A stretch of DNA of 64,000 bases from Bradyrhizobium sp. WSM3983. Lineage in GTDB: Bacteria > Pseudomonadota > Alphaproteobacteria > Rhizobiales > Xanthobacteraceae. The notes under the pieces were generated by a model. The model made no database searches. It was not told the DNA's origin and saw only the letters and a list, made by a program, of their open reading frames with translations. The number at the start of each line of letters is the position of its first letter. Within the stretch, counting starts at the first letter, position 1. The position numbers and the translations under genes are program-made. Shown one piece after another: positions 26,459 through 35,565 of the stretch. The stretch lies in contig NZ_AXAY01000001.1 in assembly GCF_000473045.1 (NCBI RefSeq), forward strand, positions 186,001 to 250,000, written 5' to 3'.

Positions 26459-28645
26459 ATGAACAAGCACGTTACTCCCAAGATGAACCGCCGCACCTTC
26501 GTCATCGGCACCGCCGCTGTCGGCACAGGGCTCGCCATCGGCCTCGATATCCCCTTCGGCGGCCCCGCCATAGTCCGCGCGGCAGACGGTTCGCCCGAGG
26601 TCAATGCCTGGGTCGTGATCCGGCCCGACGACACTGTGGTGATTCGCATCGCCCGCTCGGAGATGGGCCAGGGCTCGCTCACCGGCCTTGCCCAGCTTGT
26701 CGCCGAGGAACTCGAATGCGACTGGTCGAAGGTCACGACCGAATATCCGACCCCCGGCCAGAGCGTTGCCCGCAAGCGCGTCTGGGGCGATTTCTCGACC
26801 GGAGGCAGCCGCGGCATCCGTAGCTCGCAGGACTACGTCCGCAAGGGCGGCGCCACCGCCCGCGTGATGCTGATCCAGGCCGCCGCCGACGAATGGAAGG
26901 TGCCAGCGTCCGAATGCACAGCCGCCAGCAGCGTCATCACCCATACGCCATCGGGCAGAACCACAACCTACGGCAAAGTCGCCGAGGCTGCAGCGAAGCT
27001 GACGCCGCCGGCCGATGTCAAGCTGAAGGACCCGAAGGACTGGAAGCTGATCGGCAAGGGCTTGCTGCGGCTCGACACCGCCGACAAGACCACCGGCACG
27101 ATGGTCTACGGCATCGATATCAAGCTGCCGGGCATGCTGAACGCTGCGATCAAGGATTGCCCGGTGTTCGGCGGCAAGGTGAAGAGCTTTGACGAAGCCA
27201 AGGTCACCGGCATGAAAGGCGTCAAAAAGGTCGTCAAGGTCGGCGATTCCGCGATCGCGGTCGTTGCCGACACCTGGTGGCACGCCAAGACCGCGCTGGA
27301 AGCGCTGCCGATCGTCTGGGACGAAGGCGATAACGCAAAAGTCTCGAGCGAGACGATTGCGAAGTGGCTGGCCGAGGGTCTCGATGACGCGCAGCCGGCC
27401 TATGTCGGCAACAAGAACGGTGACGTGAAGGCGGCAATTGCCGGCGCCGCGAAGAAAGTCGAGGCGGTTTACAACTATCCCTACCAAAACCACGCCACGA
27501 TGGAGCCGATGAACGCCACCGCGCTCTACACGGCGGACAAATGCGAGGTCTGGTGCGGCACGCAGAATGGCGAGGCAGCCTTCGCGGCGGTGCTCGAGGC
27601 CTCCGGCCTGCCGGCGGAGAAGTGCGACGTGCACAAGGTGATGCCCGGCGGCGGCTTCGGCCGGCGCGGCATGACGGACTATGTCCGCCAGGCCGTCGCG
27701 ATCGCCAAGCAGATGCCGGGCACGCCGATCAAGCTGTTGTGGTCACGCGAAGAGGACATGGCGCACGGAAGGTATCACCCGATCACCCAGTGCAAGATGA
27801 CCGGCGCGTTCGATGCCGACAACAATCTGGTCGCACTGCACTACCGCCTGTCCGGACAGTCGATCCTGTTCTCGCTCCGCCCCGAAGCGCTGCAGAACGG
27901 CATGGATCCGGCGGCCTTCCAGGGCGTCGCCCAATCCGGCGAGGCTGCGTTCGGCTATTCCGTGCCGAATCTCCTGGTCGAACATTCGATGCGCAATCCG
28001 CACGTTCCGCCCGGCTTCTGGCGCGGCGTGAATGTCAATCACAACGCGATCTACATGGAATGCTTCATGGACGAGCTCGCCCATGCTGCAGGCCAGGACC
28101 CGCTCGAGTTCCGCCGCAAGCTGATGGGCAAGAACCCCAAGCATCTGGCGGTGCTCAATGCCGTGGCCGAGAAGATCGGCTGGACCACGCCGGCGCCGCA
28201 AGGCGTCTATCGCGGCATTGCGCAGGTGATGGGCTATGGCAGCTATGTCGCCGGCGCCGCCGAAATCTCGGTGACCGACGGCAGCAAGATCAAGGTGCAT
28301 CGCATCGTCGCGTCCACTGATCCCGGCTACGTCGTCAATCCGGCGCAGGTGGAGCGGCAGATCGCGGGCTCGTTCGTCTATGGCCTCTCGGCGCTGTTCT
28401 ACGGCGGCTGCACAGTCAAGGACGGCCGCATCGAGCAAACCAACTTCGACACCTACAACTCGATGCGCATCAACGAGATGCCGAAGGTGGAGGCGGTGAT
28501 GGTGCCGAGCGGCGGGTTCTGGGGCGGCGTCGGCGAGCCGACCATCGGTGTCGCGGCACCTGCGGTGCTCAACGCCTACTTCGCGGCGACGGGCAAGCGC
28601 ATCCGCTCGGTGCCGCTGCGCGACCAGAACATCAGCTTCGCGTAA
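26459..28645 (+). CDS. Molybdopterin-binding subunit of a molybdenum hydroxylase (IorB type)
   Basis: Catalytic subunit of 728 residues, the usual size for isoquinoline 1-oxidoreductase beta/aldehyde-dehydrogenase types. A Tat leader, MNRRTFVIGTAAVGTGLAIG, shows periplasmic export with cofactor loaded. Molybdopterin contacts lie in MPGGGFGRRGMTDYV and GGFWGGVGEPTIG; the Glu of the latter is the general base in this family. There is no FAD subunit, so electrons probably leave through the 2Fe-2S subunit to a cytochrome c or quinone, and cytochrome genes follow downstream. The substrate, an N-heterocycle or aldehyde, is not fixed by sequence. A strong hairpin follows the stop. Confidence 0.88.
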   Translation: MNKHVTPKMNRRTFVIGTAAVGTGLAIGLDIPFGGPAIVRAADGSPEVNAWVVIRPDDTVVIRIARSEMGQGSLTGLAQLVAEELECDWSKVTTEYPTPGQSVARKRVWGDFSTGGSRGIRSSQDYVRKGGATARVMLIQAAADEWKVPASECTAASSVITHTPSGRTTTYGKVAEAAAKLTPPADVKLKDPKDWKLIGKGLLRLDTADKTTGTMVYGIDIKLPGMLNAAIKDCPVFGGKVKSFDEAKVTGMKGVKKVVKVGDSAIAVVADTWWHAKTALEALPIVWDEGDNAKVSSETIAKWLAEGLDDAQPAYVGNKNGDVKAAIAGAAKKVEAVYNYPYQNHATMEPMNATALYTADKCEVWCGTQNGEAAFAAVLEASGLPAEKCDVHKVMPGGGFGRRGMTDYVRQAVAIAKQMPGTPIKLLWSREEDMAHGRYHPITQCKMTGAFDADNNLVALHYRLSGQSILFSLRPEALQNGMDPAAFQGVAQSGEAAFGYSVPNLLVEHSMRNPHVPPGFWRGVNVNHNAIYMECFMDELAHAAGQDPLEFRRKLMGKNPKHLAVLNAVAEKIGWTTPAPQGVYRGIAQVMGYGSYVAGAAEISVTDGSKIKVHRIVASTDPGYVVNPAQVERQIAGSFVYGLSALFYGGCTVKDGRIEQTNFDTYNSMRINEMPKVEAVMVPSGGFWGGVGEPTIGVAAPAVLNAYFAATGKRIRSVPLRDQNISFA

Positions 28646-28650
28646 CAGAA

Positions 28651-28683
28651 GCCGCGGCGGCCACAACGACCGCCGCGGCATTT
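28651..28683 (+). terminator. Hairpin between the Mo-hydroxylase genes and the sulfide dehydrogenase gene
   Basis: GCCGCGGCGG at 28651-28660 and CCGCCGCGGC at 28670-28679 are perfect complements with a nine-base loop, followed by ATTTTG. It starts five bases after the stop codon and ends just before the next ATG, so it probably partly terminates or separates the two halves of the cluster. Confidence 0.65.
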
Positions 28684-28690
28684 TGCCTGG

Positions 28691-29974
28691 ATGATCCTGA
28701 TGACCACGCGCCCGATGACACGGCGAACTGCCGTGCTCGGCATCACCGCCGCTGCCGCGACTTTGGCGCGGCCAGCGGTCTTGCGCGCGCAATCGACCGG
28801 CCGCGTCGTCGTGGTCGGTGGCGGTTTCGGCGGAGCGGCTTGCGCCCGCGCGCTGAAACGCGCGCAAGGAGACCTGCAAGTCATCTTGATCGAACCCAAT
28901 GCAGTCTTCACCTCATGCCCGTTCAGCAACGAGGTGATCGCGGGTCTGCGCAACATCGAAGCGCAGCAATTTGACCATGACAAGCTCGCCGCCGAGAGCG
29001 TCACCGTGATCGGCCAGGCCGTGACCGCCATCGAGCCGCAGCAGCGCAGCGTCCTGACGGCCGATGCCGTCGCGCTGCCCTATGACCGTCTCGTGCTTTC
29101 GCCCGGCATCGACTTCCATTTCGAGGCCCTGCCCGGCTACGACGAGGCCGCATCAGAAAAGATGCCGCACGCCTGGAAGGCCGGCGCTCAAACCATGCTG
29201 CTACGCAGGCAGTTGGAGGCGATGGACGATGGTGGCACGGTCGCCATCGCGATCCCCGCCAATCCCTCGCGCTGTCCGCCCGCGCCCTACGAGCGCGCCA
29301 GCCTGATCGCACACTACCTGAAGACGAAGAAGCCGCGCTCGAAAGTGCTGATCCTCGATGCCAAGGACAATTTCTCGCAGCAGCGGCTGTTCGAGAAGGC
29401 ATGGAACGAGCTCTACGGCGACATGATCGAGCGCATCGGCCTGTCGCAAGGCGGCCGCGTCACTTCGGTCGACCCCGCGACCAGGACCATCATTACCGAG
29501 TTCGGCAACTACACCCCCGACGTCGCCAATGTCATCCCGCCGCAGCGAGCCGGGCACATTGCCGAACTCGCGGGCGCAACTGACGCCACCGGCTGGTGTC
29601 CGATCGATCCTGTCACCTTCGAGTCAAAACTCGTCAAAAACGTTCACGTCATCGGTGACGCCTGCCTCGGCGGCGGCATTCCCAAATCGGCATCGGCCGC
29701 GAGCGCGCAAGGCAAGGCTTGCGCTGCAGCCATCGTCAACCTGCTCGCCGGCCGCGCGCCGGAAATGCCGCGGCTAACTGGCGTCTGCTATAACACCGTC
29801 GCGCCCGGTTACGGCTTCTCACTCGCCGGCAATTACCAGCCCAAGGGCGATATCTTCGCCGAGGTCGAGGGCGGCGTGACGAGCCCGGTCGATGCACCGC
29901 GCGAGCTGCGTGCGCGCGAGGCGGCCGAGGCCGAACGCTGGTTTCAAACCATCACGGCGGATACCTTTGGCTAG
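28691..29974 (+). CDS. Flavocytochrome c sulfide dehydrogenase flavoprotein subunit (FccB/SoxF)
   Basis: Periplasmic flavoprotein of 427 residues that oxidises sulfide and passes electrons to a c-type cytochrome. A Tat leader (MTRRTAVLGITAAAATLARP) precedes the FAD motif RVVVVGGGFGGAACARAL. The redox Cys pair is seen as TSCPFSNEV and GVCYNTVAPGYGFSLAG; the latter lies in the C-terminal FCSD flavin-binding domain. The late FAD motif is VIGDACLGGG. Two starts are possible, at 28691 and 28700. It is followed after three bases by soxX, which implies translational coupling, and no dedicated diheme FccA/SoxE gene is adjacent. Confidence 0.86.
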   Translation: MILMTTRPMTRRTAVLGITAAAATLARPAVLRAQSTGRVVVVGGGFGGAACARALKRAQGDLQVILIEPNAVFTSCPFSNEVIAGLRNIEAQQFDHDKLAAESVTVIGQAVTAIEPQQRSVLTADAVALPYDRLVLSPGIDFHFEALPGYDEAASEKMPHAWKAGAQTMLLRRQLEAMDDGGTVAIAIPANPSRCPPAPYERASLIAHYLKTKKPRSKVLILDAKDNFSQQRLFEKAWNELYGDMIERIGLSQGGRVTSVDPATRTIITEFGNYTPDVANVIPPQRAGHIAELAGATDATGWCPIDPVTFESKLVKNVHVIGDACLGGGIPKSASAASAQGKACAAAIVNLLAGRAPEMPRLTGVCYNTVAPGYGFSLAGNYQPKGDIFAEVEGGVTSPVDAPRELRAREAAEAERWFQTITADTFG

Positions 29975-29977
29975 GAC

Positions 29978-30610
29978 ATGATGAGACCAAGCTGTCGCCA
30001 AGCTCACGGTGCGCCCCCTCCCCCGCTTGCGGGGGAGGGCTGGGGAGAGGGTGTCTCCGCTCGCGAGAACCCCCAAGAGGAAAGAGCCCTCACCCGCCGC
30101 TACGCGGCGACCTCTCCCGCAAGCGGGAGAGGTAAGAGCAGCCCGTGGCCCGATCTCTCGTCTCACATTCAATCGATTGTCGCTGCGGCGATCACCATCA
30201 GCATTGCACTTGCCGCCGGCACGCGCGCAGACGAACTCGCGCCTTACAAGATCACCGGCGACGGCATCGCGGATTCGCTGACGGGCGCGCTCGGCGACGC
30301 CGCGCGCGGACGCGCGCTGGTGCTGGCGCGCACGACGACCTGCATCCTCTGCCATTCCGGCCCGTTCCCGGAAACGCGGTTCCAGGGCGACCTTGCGCCT
30401 GATCTCACCGGCGCGGGGAACCGCTGGACGGTGAGCCAGTTGCGGCTTCGGCTGGTTGACGCCTCGCGCTTCAACCCGGACACCATCATGCCGTCCTATT
30501 ATCGTGCTGACGGCCTCGTCCGCGTCGGACGCAATTTCACCGGCAAACCGATACTGTCGGCCGCAGAGCTCGAGGACATCGTGGCCTATCTTGCAACACT
30601 TCGGGACTAG
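29978..30610 (+). CDS. soxX: Sulfur-oxidation cytochrome c SoxX with repeat-derived N-terminal insert
   Basis: Monoheme cytochrome subunit of the SoxAX complex, 210 residues from the ATG at 29978. The heme motif is CILCH, and the axial Met lies in NPDTIMPSYYRADG, as in SoxX. The real export signal (IQSIVAAAITISIALAAG, cleaved near ADE) begins only about 65 residues in. The stretch before it (~residues 13-52) is encoded by a palindromic dispersed repeat read in frame. No ATG, GTG or TTG lies in this frame between the repeat and the signal peptide. The ATG at 29978, three bases after the fccB stop with AGGA upstream, is therefore the likely start, with the repeat inserted into the leader. Confidence 0.85.
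   Translation: MMRPSCRQAHGAPPPPLAGEGWGEGVSARENPQEERALTRRYAATSPASGRGKSSPWPDLSSHIQSIVAAAITISIALAAGTRADELAPYKITGDGIADSLTGALGDAARGRALVLARTTTCILCHSGPFPETRFQGDLAPDLTGAGNRWTVSQLRLRLVDASRFNPDTIMPSYYRADGLVRVGRNFTGKPILSAAELEDIVAYLATLRD
30014..30132. repeat. Palindromic repeat inside the soxX leader
   Basis: One hairpin, CCTCCCCCGCTTGCGGGGGAGG, near 30017-30038 and a second, CTCTCCCGCAAGCGGGAGAG, near 30111-30131, flank a shorter palindrome CCGCCGCTACGCGGCG. This is a recognisable Bradyrhizobium-type intergenic repeat, but here it is open in frame within the soxX coding sequence. A degenerate half-copy follows the SDR gene near 56150. Confidence 0.78.
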
Positions 30611-30618
30611 GACTGGTC

Positions 30619-31077
30619 ATGCCAACGACGCGACGACAATTTTTAAGCCTGGCTGGCAGCGTCACGGTCATTCCGATCGTCACGCTGCGGCCGCTCGAAG
30701 CGACGCCCGCGATGCTCAATACCGCGATCCGCAACGTCGTCGGCGAGGCGCCCATTCGCACCGGCAAGGTCAAGCTCGACATTCCGCCGCTGGTCGAGAA
30801 CGGCAACACGGTGCCGATGACGGTGAGCGTCGCAAGCCCGATGACGGCGGACGACTACGTCAAGAGCATCCACATCTTCAACGAGAAGAACCCGCAGCCG
30901 AACATCGGTAATTTCTATCTCAACCCTTCTTCCGGCCGCGCCCAGGTCTCGACGCGGATCCGGCTCGCCGACACCCAGAAGGTGGTCGCGGTCGCCCGTC
31001 TCTCCGACGACTCGTTCTGGCAGGTCACAGCCGATATCGTCGTGACGCTGGCCGCCTGCACCGAGGAGGTGAATTGA
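30619..31077 (+). CDS. soxY: Sulfur carrier protein SoxY, atypical C-terminus
   Basis: Periplasmic protein of 152 residues with a Tat leader (TTRRQFLSLAGSVTVIP) and the SoxY immunoglobulin-like fold (NTVPMTVSVASPMTADDYVK; IHIFNEKNPQPNIGNFYLNP). Standard SoxY ends in the swinging arm GGCGG, whose Cys carries the sulfur substrate. Here the end reads TLAACTEEVN: Cys147 is present but has Ala-Ala before it and five charged or polar residues after it. It may still bind sulfur, but not by the normal arm. It forms the SoxYZ pair with the overlapping next gene. Confidence 0.82.
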   Translation: MPTTRRQFLSLAGSVTVIPIVTLRPLEATPAMLNTAIRNVVGEAPIRTGKVKLDIPPLVENGNTVPMTVSVASPMTADDYVKSIHIFNEKNPQPNIGNFYLNPSSGRAQVSTRIRLADTQKVVAVARLSDDSFWQVTADIVVTLAACTEEVN

Positions 31078-31394
31078 TGGCCGCCCTCATCAACGTTCCT
31101 TCGCGCGCCAAACGCGGCGACATCATCGAGATCCGCACGCTGACCTCGCACATCATGGAAACCGGCTTCCGCCGTACCGTGGACGGCGCACTGGTGCCGC
31201 GCGACATCATTACGAGCTTCACCTGCCGCTACAACGGCACCGAGATCTTCCGCGCCGATCTGTTTCCTGCCATCGCCGCCAATCCGTATTTGTCCTTCTT
31301 CACGGTCGCCAAGGAGAGCGGCAAGTTCGAATTCGCATGGATCGGCGACAACGGCTATTCGTCCACCGCTTCGGCATCGATCACGGTCGAATGA
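31077..31394 (+). CDS. soxZ: Sulfur carrier complex subunit SoxZ
   Basis: Partner of SoxY, 105 residues, with the SoxZ signatures AKRGDIIEIRTLTSHIMETG and YNGTEIFRADLFPAIAANPY. It has no signal peptide and is exported by riding with Tat-exported SoxY. The ATG at 31077 shares one base with the soxY stop (TGATG), with GAGGAGG upstream, so the two are translated together. Confidence 0.88.
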   Translation: MAALINVPSRAKRGDIIEIRTLTSHIMETGFRRTVDGALVPRDIITSFTCRYNGTEIFRADLFPAIAANPYLSFFTVAKESGKFEFAWIGDNGYSSTASASITVE

Positions 31395-32170
31395 ATCTTT
31401 GGCGCGCGATAGTGCTGGCGGTGCTTGTCGCCACGGCCCCTGCCCTGCTCGCCGGTGAAATCCCGCCCGATGCGCACCGCTCCGGCTATTCCTTCATGGG
31501 TCCCGACACGCGCGCCATGCAGGATGACGACACCTCCAATCCGGGCATGCTGTTCGTGCTCGACGGCGAAGCGCTGTGGGGAAAGAAGACAGGCGGCGCG
31601 GACAAGGCGTGCGCAGACTGTCATGGCGATGCGCGAAGCAGCATGAAGGGCGTCGCGGCCCGCTATCCGGCCTTCGACAAGGCGCTCGCACGCCCCGTCA
31701 CGCTCGACCAGCGCATCAACCTCTGTCGCGCCAATCACCAGCAGGCAGCGCCGCTGCCCTATGAGAGCCGCGACATCCTGGCGCTGTCCGCCTTCGTTGC
31801 CCACCAGTCGCGCGGCGTCGCGATCACCGCGGGCGATGATCCACAGCTCAAGCCTTTCGTCGAACAGGGGCGCAATCTCTTCATGCAGCGCGAAGGTCAA
31901 CTCAACCTGGCCTGCACCAATTGCCACGACGACAACTTTGAGAAGCGCCTCGCGGGCTCGCCGATCACGCAAGCGCAGCCGACCGGCTATCCGCTCTATC
32001 GGCTAGAATGGCAAACGCTGGGATCGCTGGAGCGGCGCCTGCGCAGTTGCATGACCGGCGTCCGGGCCCAGGCCTATGATTACGGCGCGCCCGAGTTGAC
32101 CGCGCTCGAGCTCTATCTGATGGCGCGGGCGCGCGGAATGCCGATGGAAACGCCGGCGGTGCGACCGTAA
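31391..32170 (+). CDS. soxA: Diheme cytochrome SoxA
   Basis: Catalytic subunit of SoxAX, 259 residues, with a Sec signal peptide (MNLWRAIVLAVLVATAPALL, cut near AGE). Two heme motifs are present, CADCH (Cys74-His78) and CTNCH (Cys175-His179). The RINLCRANHQQ segment and Cys220 in RSCMTGVRAQ match the conserved region whose Cys, as persulfide, ligates the active heme. SoxAX joins a sulfur substrate to the SoxY Cys. The ATG overlaps the soxZ stop by four bases. The cluster ends here: no soxB or soxCD follows. Confidence 0.87.
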   Translation: MNLWRAIVLAVLVATAPALLAGEIPPDAHRSGYSFMGPDTRAMQDDDTSNPGMLFVLDGEALWGKKTGGADKACADCHGDARSSMKGVAARYPAFDKALARPVTLDQRINLCRANHQQAAPLPYESRDILALSAFVAHQSRGVAITAGDDPQLKPFVEQGRNLFMQREGQLNLACTNCHDDNFEKRLAGSPITQAQPTGYPLYRLEWQTLGSLERRLRSCMTGVRAQAYDYGAPELTALELYLMARARGMPMETPAVRP

Positions 32171-32245
32171 CGCCCAAATTAGGGCTAGGCAGACGTGGAA
32201 CGGTCGCTAGTATCCCCCCAAATTGAGTCACAGGGAGGAATTAAA

Positions 32246-33571
32246 GTGGCTGACCACAAAATCTCGCGCCGCACGCTTTTGACCGGCACTGCCGCAGCCG
32301 GCGCGCTCAGCCTGACGGGAGTGCCGGCGCGCGCCGAGGTCAACTGGAAGAAATACGCCGGGACCAAGCTGGAGGTGATCCTCGCCAAGGGGCCGCGCGG
32401 CGACAACCTGCAAAAATACGTCAAGGAGTTCACCGAACTCACCGGCATCCAGGTCGAATCCGAGCAGATTCCCGAGCAGCAGCAGCGGCAGAAATGCGTC
32501 ATTGAGCTCACCTCCGGTCGGCCGAGCTTCGACGTGGTCCATATCAGCTATCACGTGCAGAAGCGACAGTTCGAGAAGGCCGGCTGGCTCGCCGACATGA
32601 CACCCTTCATGAAGGATCCGACGCTGACTGCGCCCGATCTCGTCGAGAGCGATTTCTCGGCCGCCGGCTTGCAATACGCCAAAAACGACAAGGGCCAGAT
32701 GCTGTCGCTGCCCTGGTCGGTCGATTATTTCATCCTCTACTACAATAAGGAGCTGTTCCAGAAGAAGGGTGTCGCCGTCCCCAAGACCCTCGACGAGATG
32801 GTCGCGGCTGCGGAGAAGCTCACCGACACCAAGGAAGGCACCTTCGGCTTCGTCGGGCGCGGCTTGCGCAACGCCAACATGACATTGTGGACCAATTTCT
32901 TCCTCAACTATGGCGGCGAATTCCTCGATGCGAAGGGCAACATCCTGACGGACGGTCCTGAAGCAATCGCGGCGACCAAACTCTATCAGACGCTGCTGAC
33001 GAAAGTCGCCCCGCCCGGCGTCGCCGGCTTCAACTGGATGGAGTCGATGGCTTCGTTCACGCAAGGACGTTCGGCGATGTGGATCGACGGCGTCGGCTGG
33101 GCGCCGCCGCTGGAAGATCCGGCCGCCTCGCGCGTGGTCGGCAAGGTCGGCTACACTGTCGTGCCGGCCGGACCGAAGGGGCAATATTCGGCCACCTACG
33201 GCGACGGCGTCGGTATTGCCGCAGCGAGCAAGAACAAGGAAGCGGCTTATCTGCTCTGCCAGTGGATCGTCTCGAAGAAGCAGGGCGCACGGTTGTTGCA
33301 GACTGGTGGCGGCGTGCCGTTCCGCAACTCGATCCTGAACGATGCGGAGGTCCAGAGTGGCGTCAAGATGCCGAAGGAATGGCTGCAGTCGGTGATCGAT
33401 TCCGGCAAGATCAGCAAGCTCGGCTTGCCCGTCGTGATCCCGGTCGCCGAATTCCGCGACATCGTCGGCGCGGCGCTCACCGCGACACTATCAGGCGCCG
33501 ATCCCGCAGCCGAACTGAAGAAGGCCAACGATCAGTTCCGGCCGATCCTGGAGCGCAGCGAAAAGGCGTGA
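32246..33571 (+). CDS. ABC transporter sugar-type substrate-binding protein
   Basis: Periplasmic binding protein of 441 residues, family 1 (sugar-type). A Tat-like leader (SRRTLLTGTAAAGALSLTG) leads to a mature start at AEVNWKKY. Family features include LKSGRPSFDVVHI-type and DYFILYYNKELFQKKGVAVP segments and the GVPFRNSILND region. It starts at the GTG at 32246, with AGGGAGG at good spacing. It overlaps the first permease by four bases. The substrate is probably a sugar or polyol. The plus-strand operon holds no ATPase gene. Confidence 0.88.
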   Translation: MADHKISRRTLLTGTAAAGALSLTGVPARAEVNWKKYAGTKLEVILAKGPRGDNLQKYVKEFTELTGIQVESEQIPEQQQRQKCVIELTSGRPSFDVVHISYHVQKRQFEKAGWLADMTPFMKDPTLTAPDLVESDFSAAGLQYAKNDKGQMLSLPWSVDYFILYYNKELFQKKGVAVPKTLDEMVAAAEKLTDTKEGTFGFVGRGLRNANMTLWTNFFLNYGGEFLDAKGNILTDGPEAIAATKLYQTLLTKVAPPGVAGFNWMESMASFTQGRSAMWIDGVGWAPPLEDPAASRVVGKVGYTVVPAGPKGQYSATYGDGVGIAAASKNKEAAYLLCQWIVSKKQGARLLQTGGGVPFRNSILNDAEVQSGVKMPKEWLQSVIDSGKISKLGLPVVIPVAEFRDIVGAALTATLSGADPAAELKKANDQFRPILERSEKA

Positions 33572-34506
33572 GTGCGTTGACACAATCGACTCCAGGCGCG
33601 GCACAGTCTGATGCCGCGCCGGAGAAGGAACTGCGGCCGCCGTCCTACTGGCCGTTCGTGGTGCCGGCGCTGGTCGTCGTGCTCGCGATCATTATCTTCC
33701 CGTGGGTCTTCACCATCTGGATGAGCCTGAACGAGTGGAAGGTCGGCTCGTCGACCACCTTCGTCGGCTTCTCCAACTATCTGCGCCTGACAAGCGATCC
33801 CCGCTTCATCGAGGCGATCGGACACACTCTGGTTTACACCGTGCTGTCCGTGCTGCTGCCACTCGTGTTCGGCACGTTCGCAGCCGTGGTGTTTCACCAG
33901 AAATTCGCCGGCCGCGGCTTCCTGCGCGGCATCTTCATCATGCCGATGATGGCAACGCCGGTGGCGATCGCGCTGGTCTGGACCATGATGTTCCACCCGC
34001 AGCTCGGCGTGCTCAACTATTTGCTGTCGCTGGTCGGGATCCCTCCGCAGCTCTGGGTGTTTCACCCGGCAACGGTGATCCCCTCGCTGGTGCTGGTCGA
34101 GACCTGGCAATGGACGCCGTTGGTGATGCTGATCGTGCTCGGCGGCCTCGCCGCGATCCCGACCGAGCCCTACGAGAGCGCGCAGATCGACGGCGCCAAC
34201 CTGTGGCAGGTGTTTCGCTTCATCACCCTGCCGCTGATCATGCCGTTCCTGTTCATTGCGGGCATGATCCGCATGATCGACGCAGTGAAGAGTTTTGACA
34301 TCATCTTCGCGATCACGCAGGGCGGACCTGGCTCAGCGTCAGAGACGATCAACATCTATCTCTACAGCGTCGCCTTCACCTATTACGACCTCGGCTACGG
34401 CTCGGCGATCGCGGTGGTATTCTTCCTGCTGATCGTCCTGCTTGCGGCCGTAATGCTCTACGCCCGCCAACGCATGGTGTGGACAGAAATCGCGAGCGAC
34501 GCATGA
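33568..34506 (+). CDS. ABC transporter permease (MalF type)
   Basis: Inner-membrane permease of 312 residues with six predicted helices. The EAA loop is seen in PYESAQIDGANLWQVFRFIT, which docks the ATPase. It starts at the GTG at 33568, whose last three bases overlap the stop of the binding-protein gene (GTGA), a standard coupled arrangement. It pairs with the permease encoded next. Confidence 0.88.
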   Translation: MSALTQSTPGAAQSDAAPEKELRPPSYWPFVVPALVVVLAIIIFPWVFTIWMSLNEWKVGSSTTFVGFSNYLRLTSDPRFIEAIGHTLVYTVLSVLLPLVFGTFAAVVFHQKFAGRGFLRGIFIMPMMATPVAIALVWTMMFHPQLGVLNYLLSLVGIPPQLWVFHPATVIPSLVLVETWQWTPLVMLIVLGGLAAIPTEPYESAQIDGANLWQVFRFITLPLIMPFLFIAGMIRMIDAVKSFDIIFAITQGGPGSASETINIYLYSVAFTYYDLGYGSAIAVVFFLLIVLLAAVMLYARQRMVWTEIASDA

Positions 34507-35327
34507 CGCCCCGTCAAATCATCGGCAAGATCGGCCTGTGGCTCTCGGTGTGCGTCATCGTGTCGCCGGCAATCCTGTTCTTCCTCTGGATGCTGTCGCT
34601 GTCGCTCAAATTCGAGATCGACAACGCCGCCTACCCGCCGGTGTTCTTCCCCGAGCATATCGCCTGGAAGAACTACGCCGACGTGCTCGCCTCCAACCGC
34701 TTCCTGACCTATTTCATCAACAGCCTGATCGTGACCGGCGGCGCGACTGCGCTGGCGCTGATCGTCGGCGTCCCAGCCGGCTACGGCATCGCGCGCATGG
34801 CCGCGCACAAATCCGCGATCGTGATCCTGATCGCCCGCATCACGCCCGGCCTGTCCTACCTGATCCCGTTGTTCCTGCTGTTCCAGTGGCTCGGCCTGCT
34901 CGGCACACTGGTGCCGCAGATCATCATTCATCTGGTGGTGACGGTGCCGATCGTGATCTGGATCATGATCGGCTATTTCGAGACGACACCGATGGAGCTG
35001 GAGGAAGCCGCGCTCATCGACGGCGCCACGCGCTGGCAGGTGTTCCGCCACGTCGCGCTGCCGATCGCCAAGCCGGGCATCGCGGTCGCCTTCATTCTCG
35101 CGGTGATCTTCTCCTGGAACAATTTTGTGTTCGGCATCGTGCTGGCTGGACGCGAGACGCGAACCCTGCCCGTCGCCGTCTACAACATGATCTCGTTCGA
35201 CCAGCTGAGCTGGGGCCCGCTGGCAGCTGCCGCGCTGATCGTCACCCTCCCGGTGCTGCTGCTCACGGTATTCGCCCAACGGCAGATCGTGGCCGGGCTC
35301 ACCGCGGGTGCGGTCAAGGGCGGGTGA
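34503..35327 (+). CDS. ABC transporter permease (MalG type)
   Basis: Second permease, 274 residues with six helices. The EAA loop reads ELEEAALIDGATRWQVFRHV. The ATG at 34503 overlaps the previous stop by four bases (ATGA). The transporter lacks its ATP-binding gene here, so a shared MsmK/UgpC-type ATPase from elsewhere must energise it. Confidence 0.88.
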   Translation: MTPRQIIGKIGLWLSVCVIVSPAILFFLWMLSLSLKFEIDNAAYPPVFFPEHIAWKNYADVLASNRFLTYFINSLIVTGGATALALIVGVPAGYGIARMAAHKSAIVILIARITPGLSYLIPLFLLFQWLGLLGTLVPQIIIHLVVTVPIVIWIMIGYFETTPMELEEAALIDGATRWQVFRHVALPIAKPGIAVAFILAVIFSWNNFVFGIVLAGRETRTLPVAVYNMISFDQLSWGPLAAAALIVTLPVLLLTVFAQRQIVAGLTAGAVKGG

Positions 35328-35565
35328 GCACACCTCATCGTCAGCCGGCCAAGCCGAATGAGCGATGAGACCAGCCGCTGCGGCGAGAGGCGCGTGCCCG
35401 TTCCAGATCCATGGTTAACGGCTACCCGGACTGACTGTCATTCCGTTTAAATACGCATCAATGCTTTTGGCTTAGACCGCTCATCTTCACCGGGTAGCCG
35501 GATCCCTGGCTCGCGGCTTGCACACTTCGTCGCATCATTGTTCTTGGGGAAGAGAGTGGCCTGAA

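Noticed and set aside
32171..32245. Short inverted repeat GCCC-AAATTA-GGGC as soxA terminator
   Set aside because: Four-base arms are within chance; no T-run.
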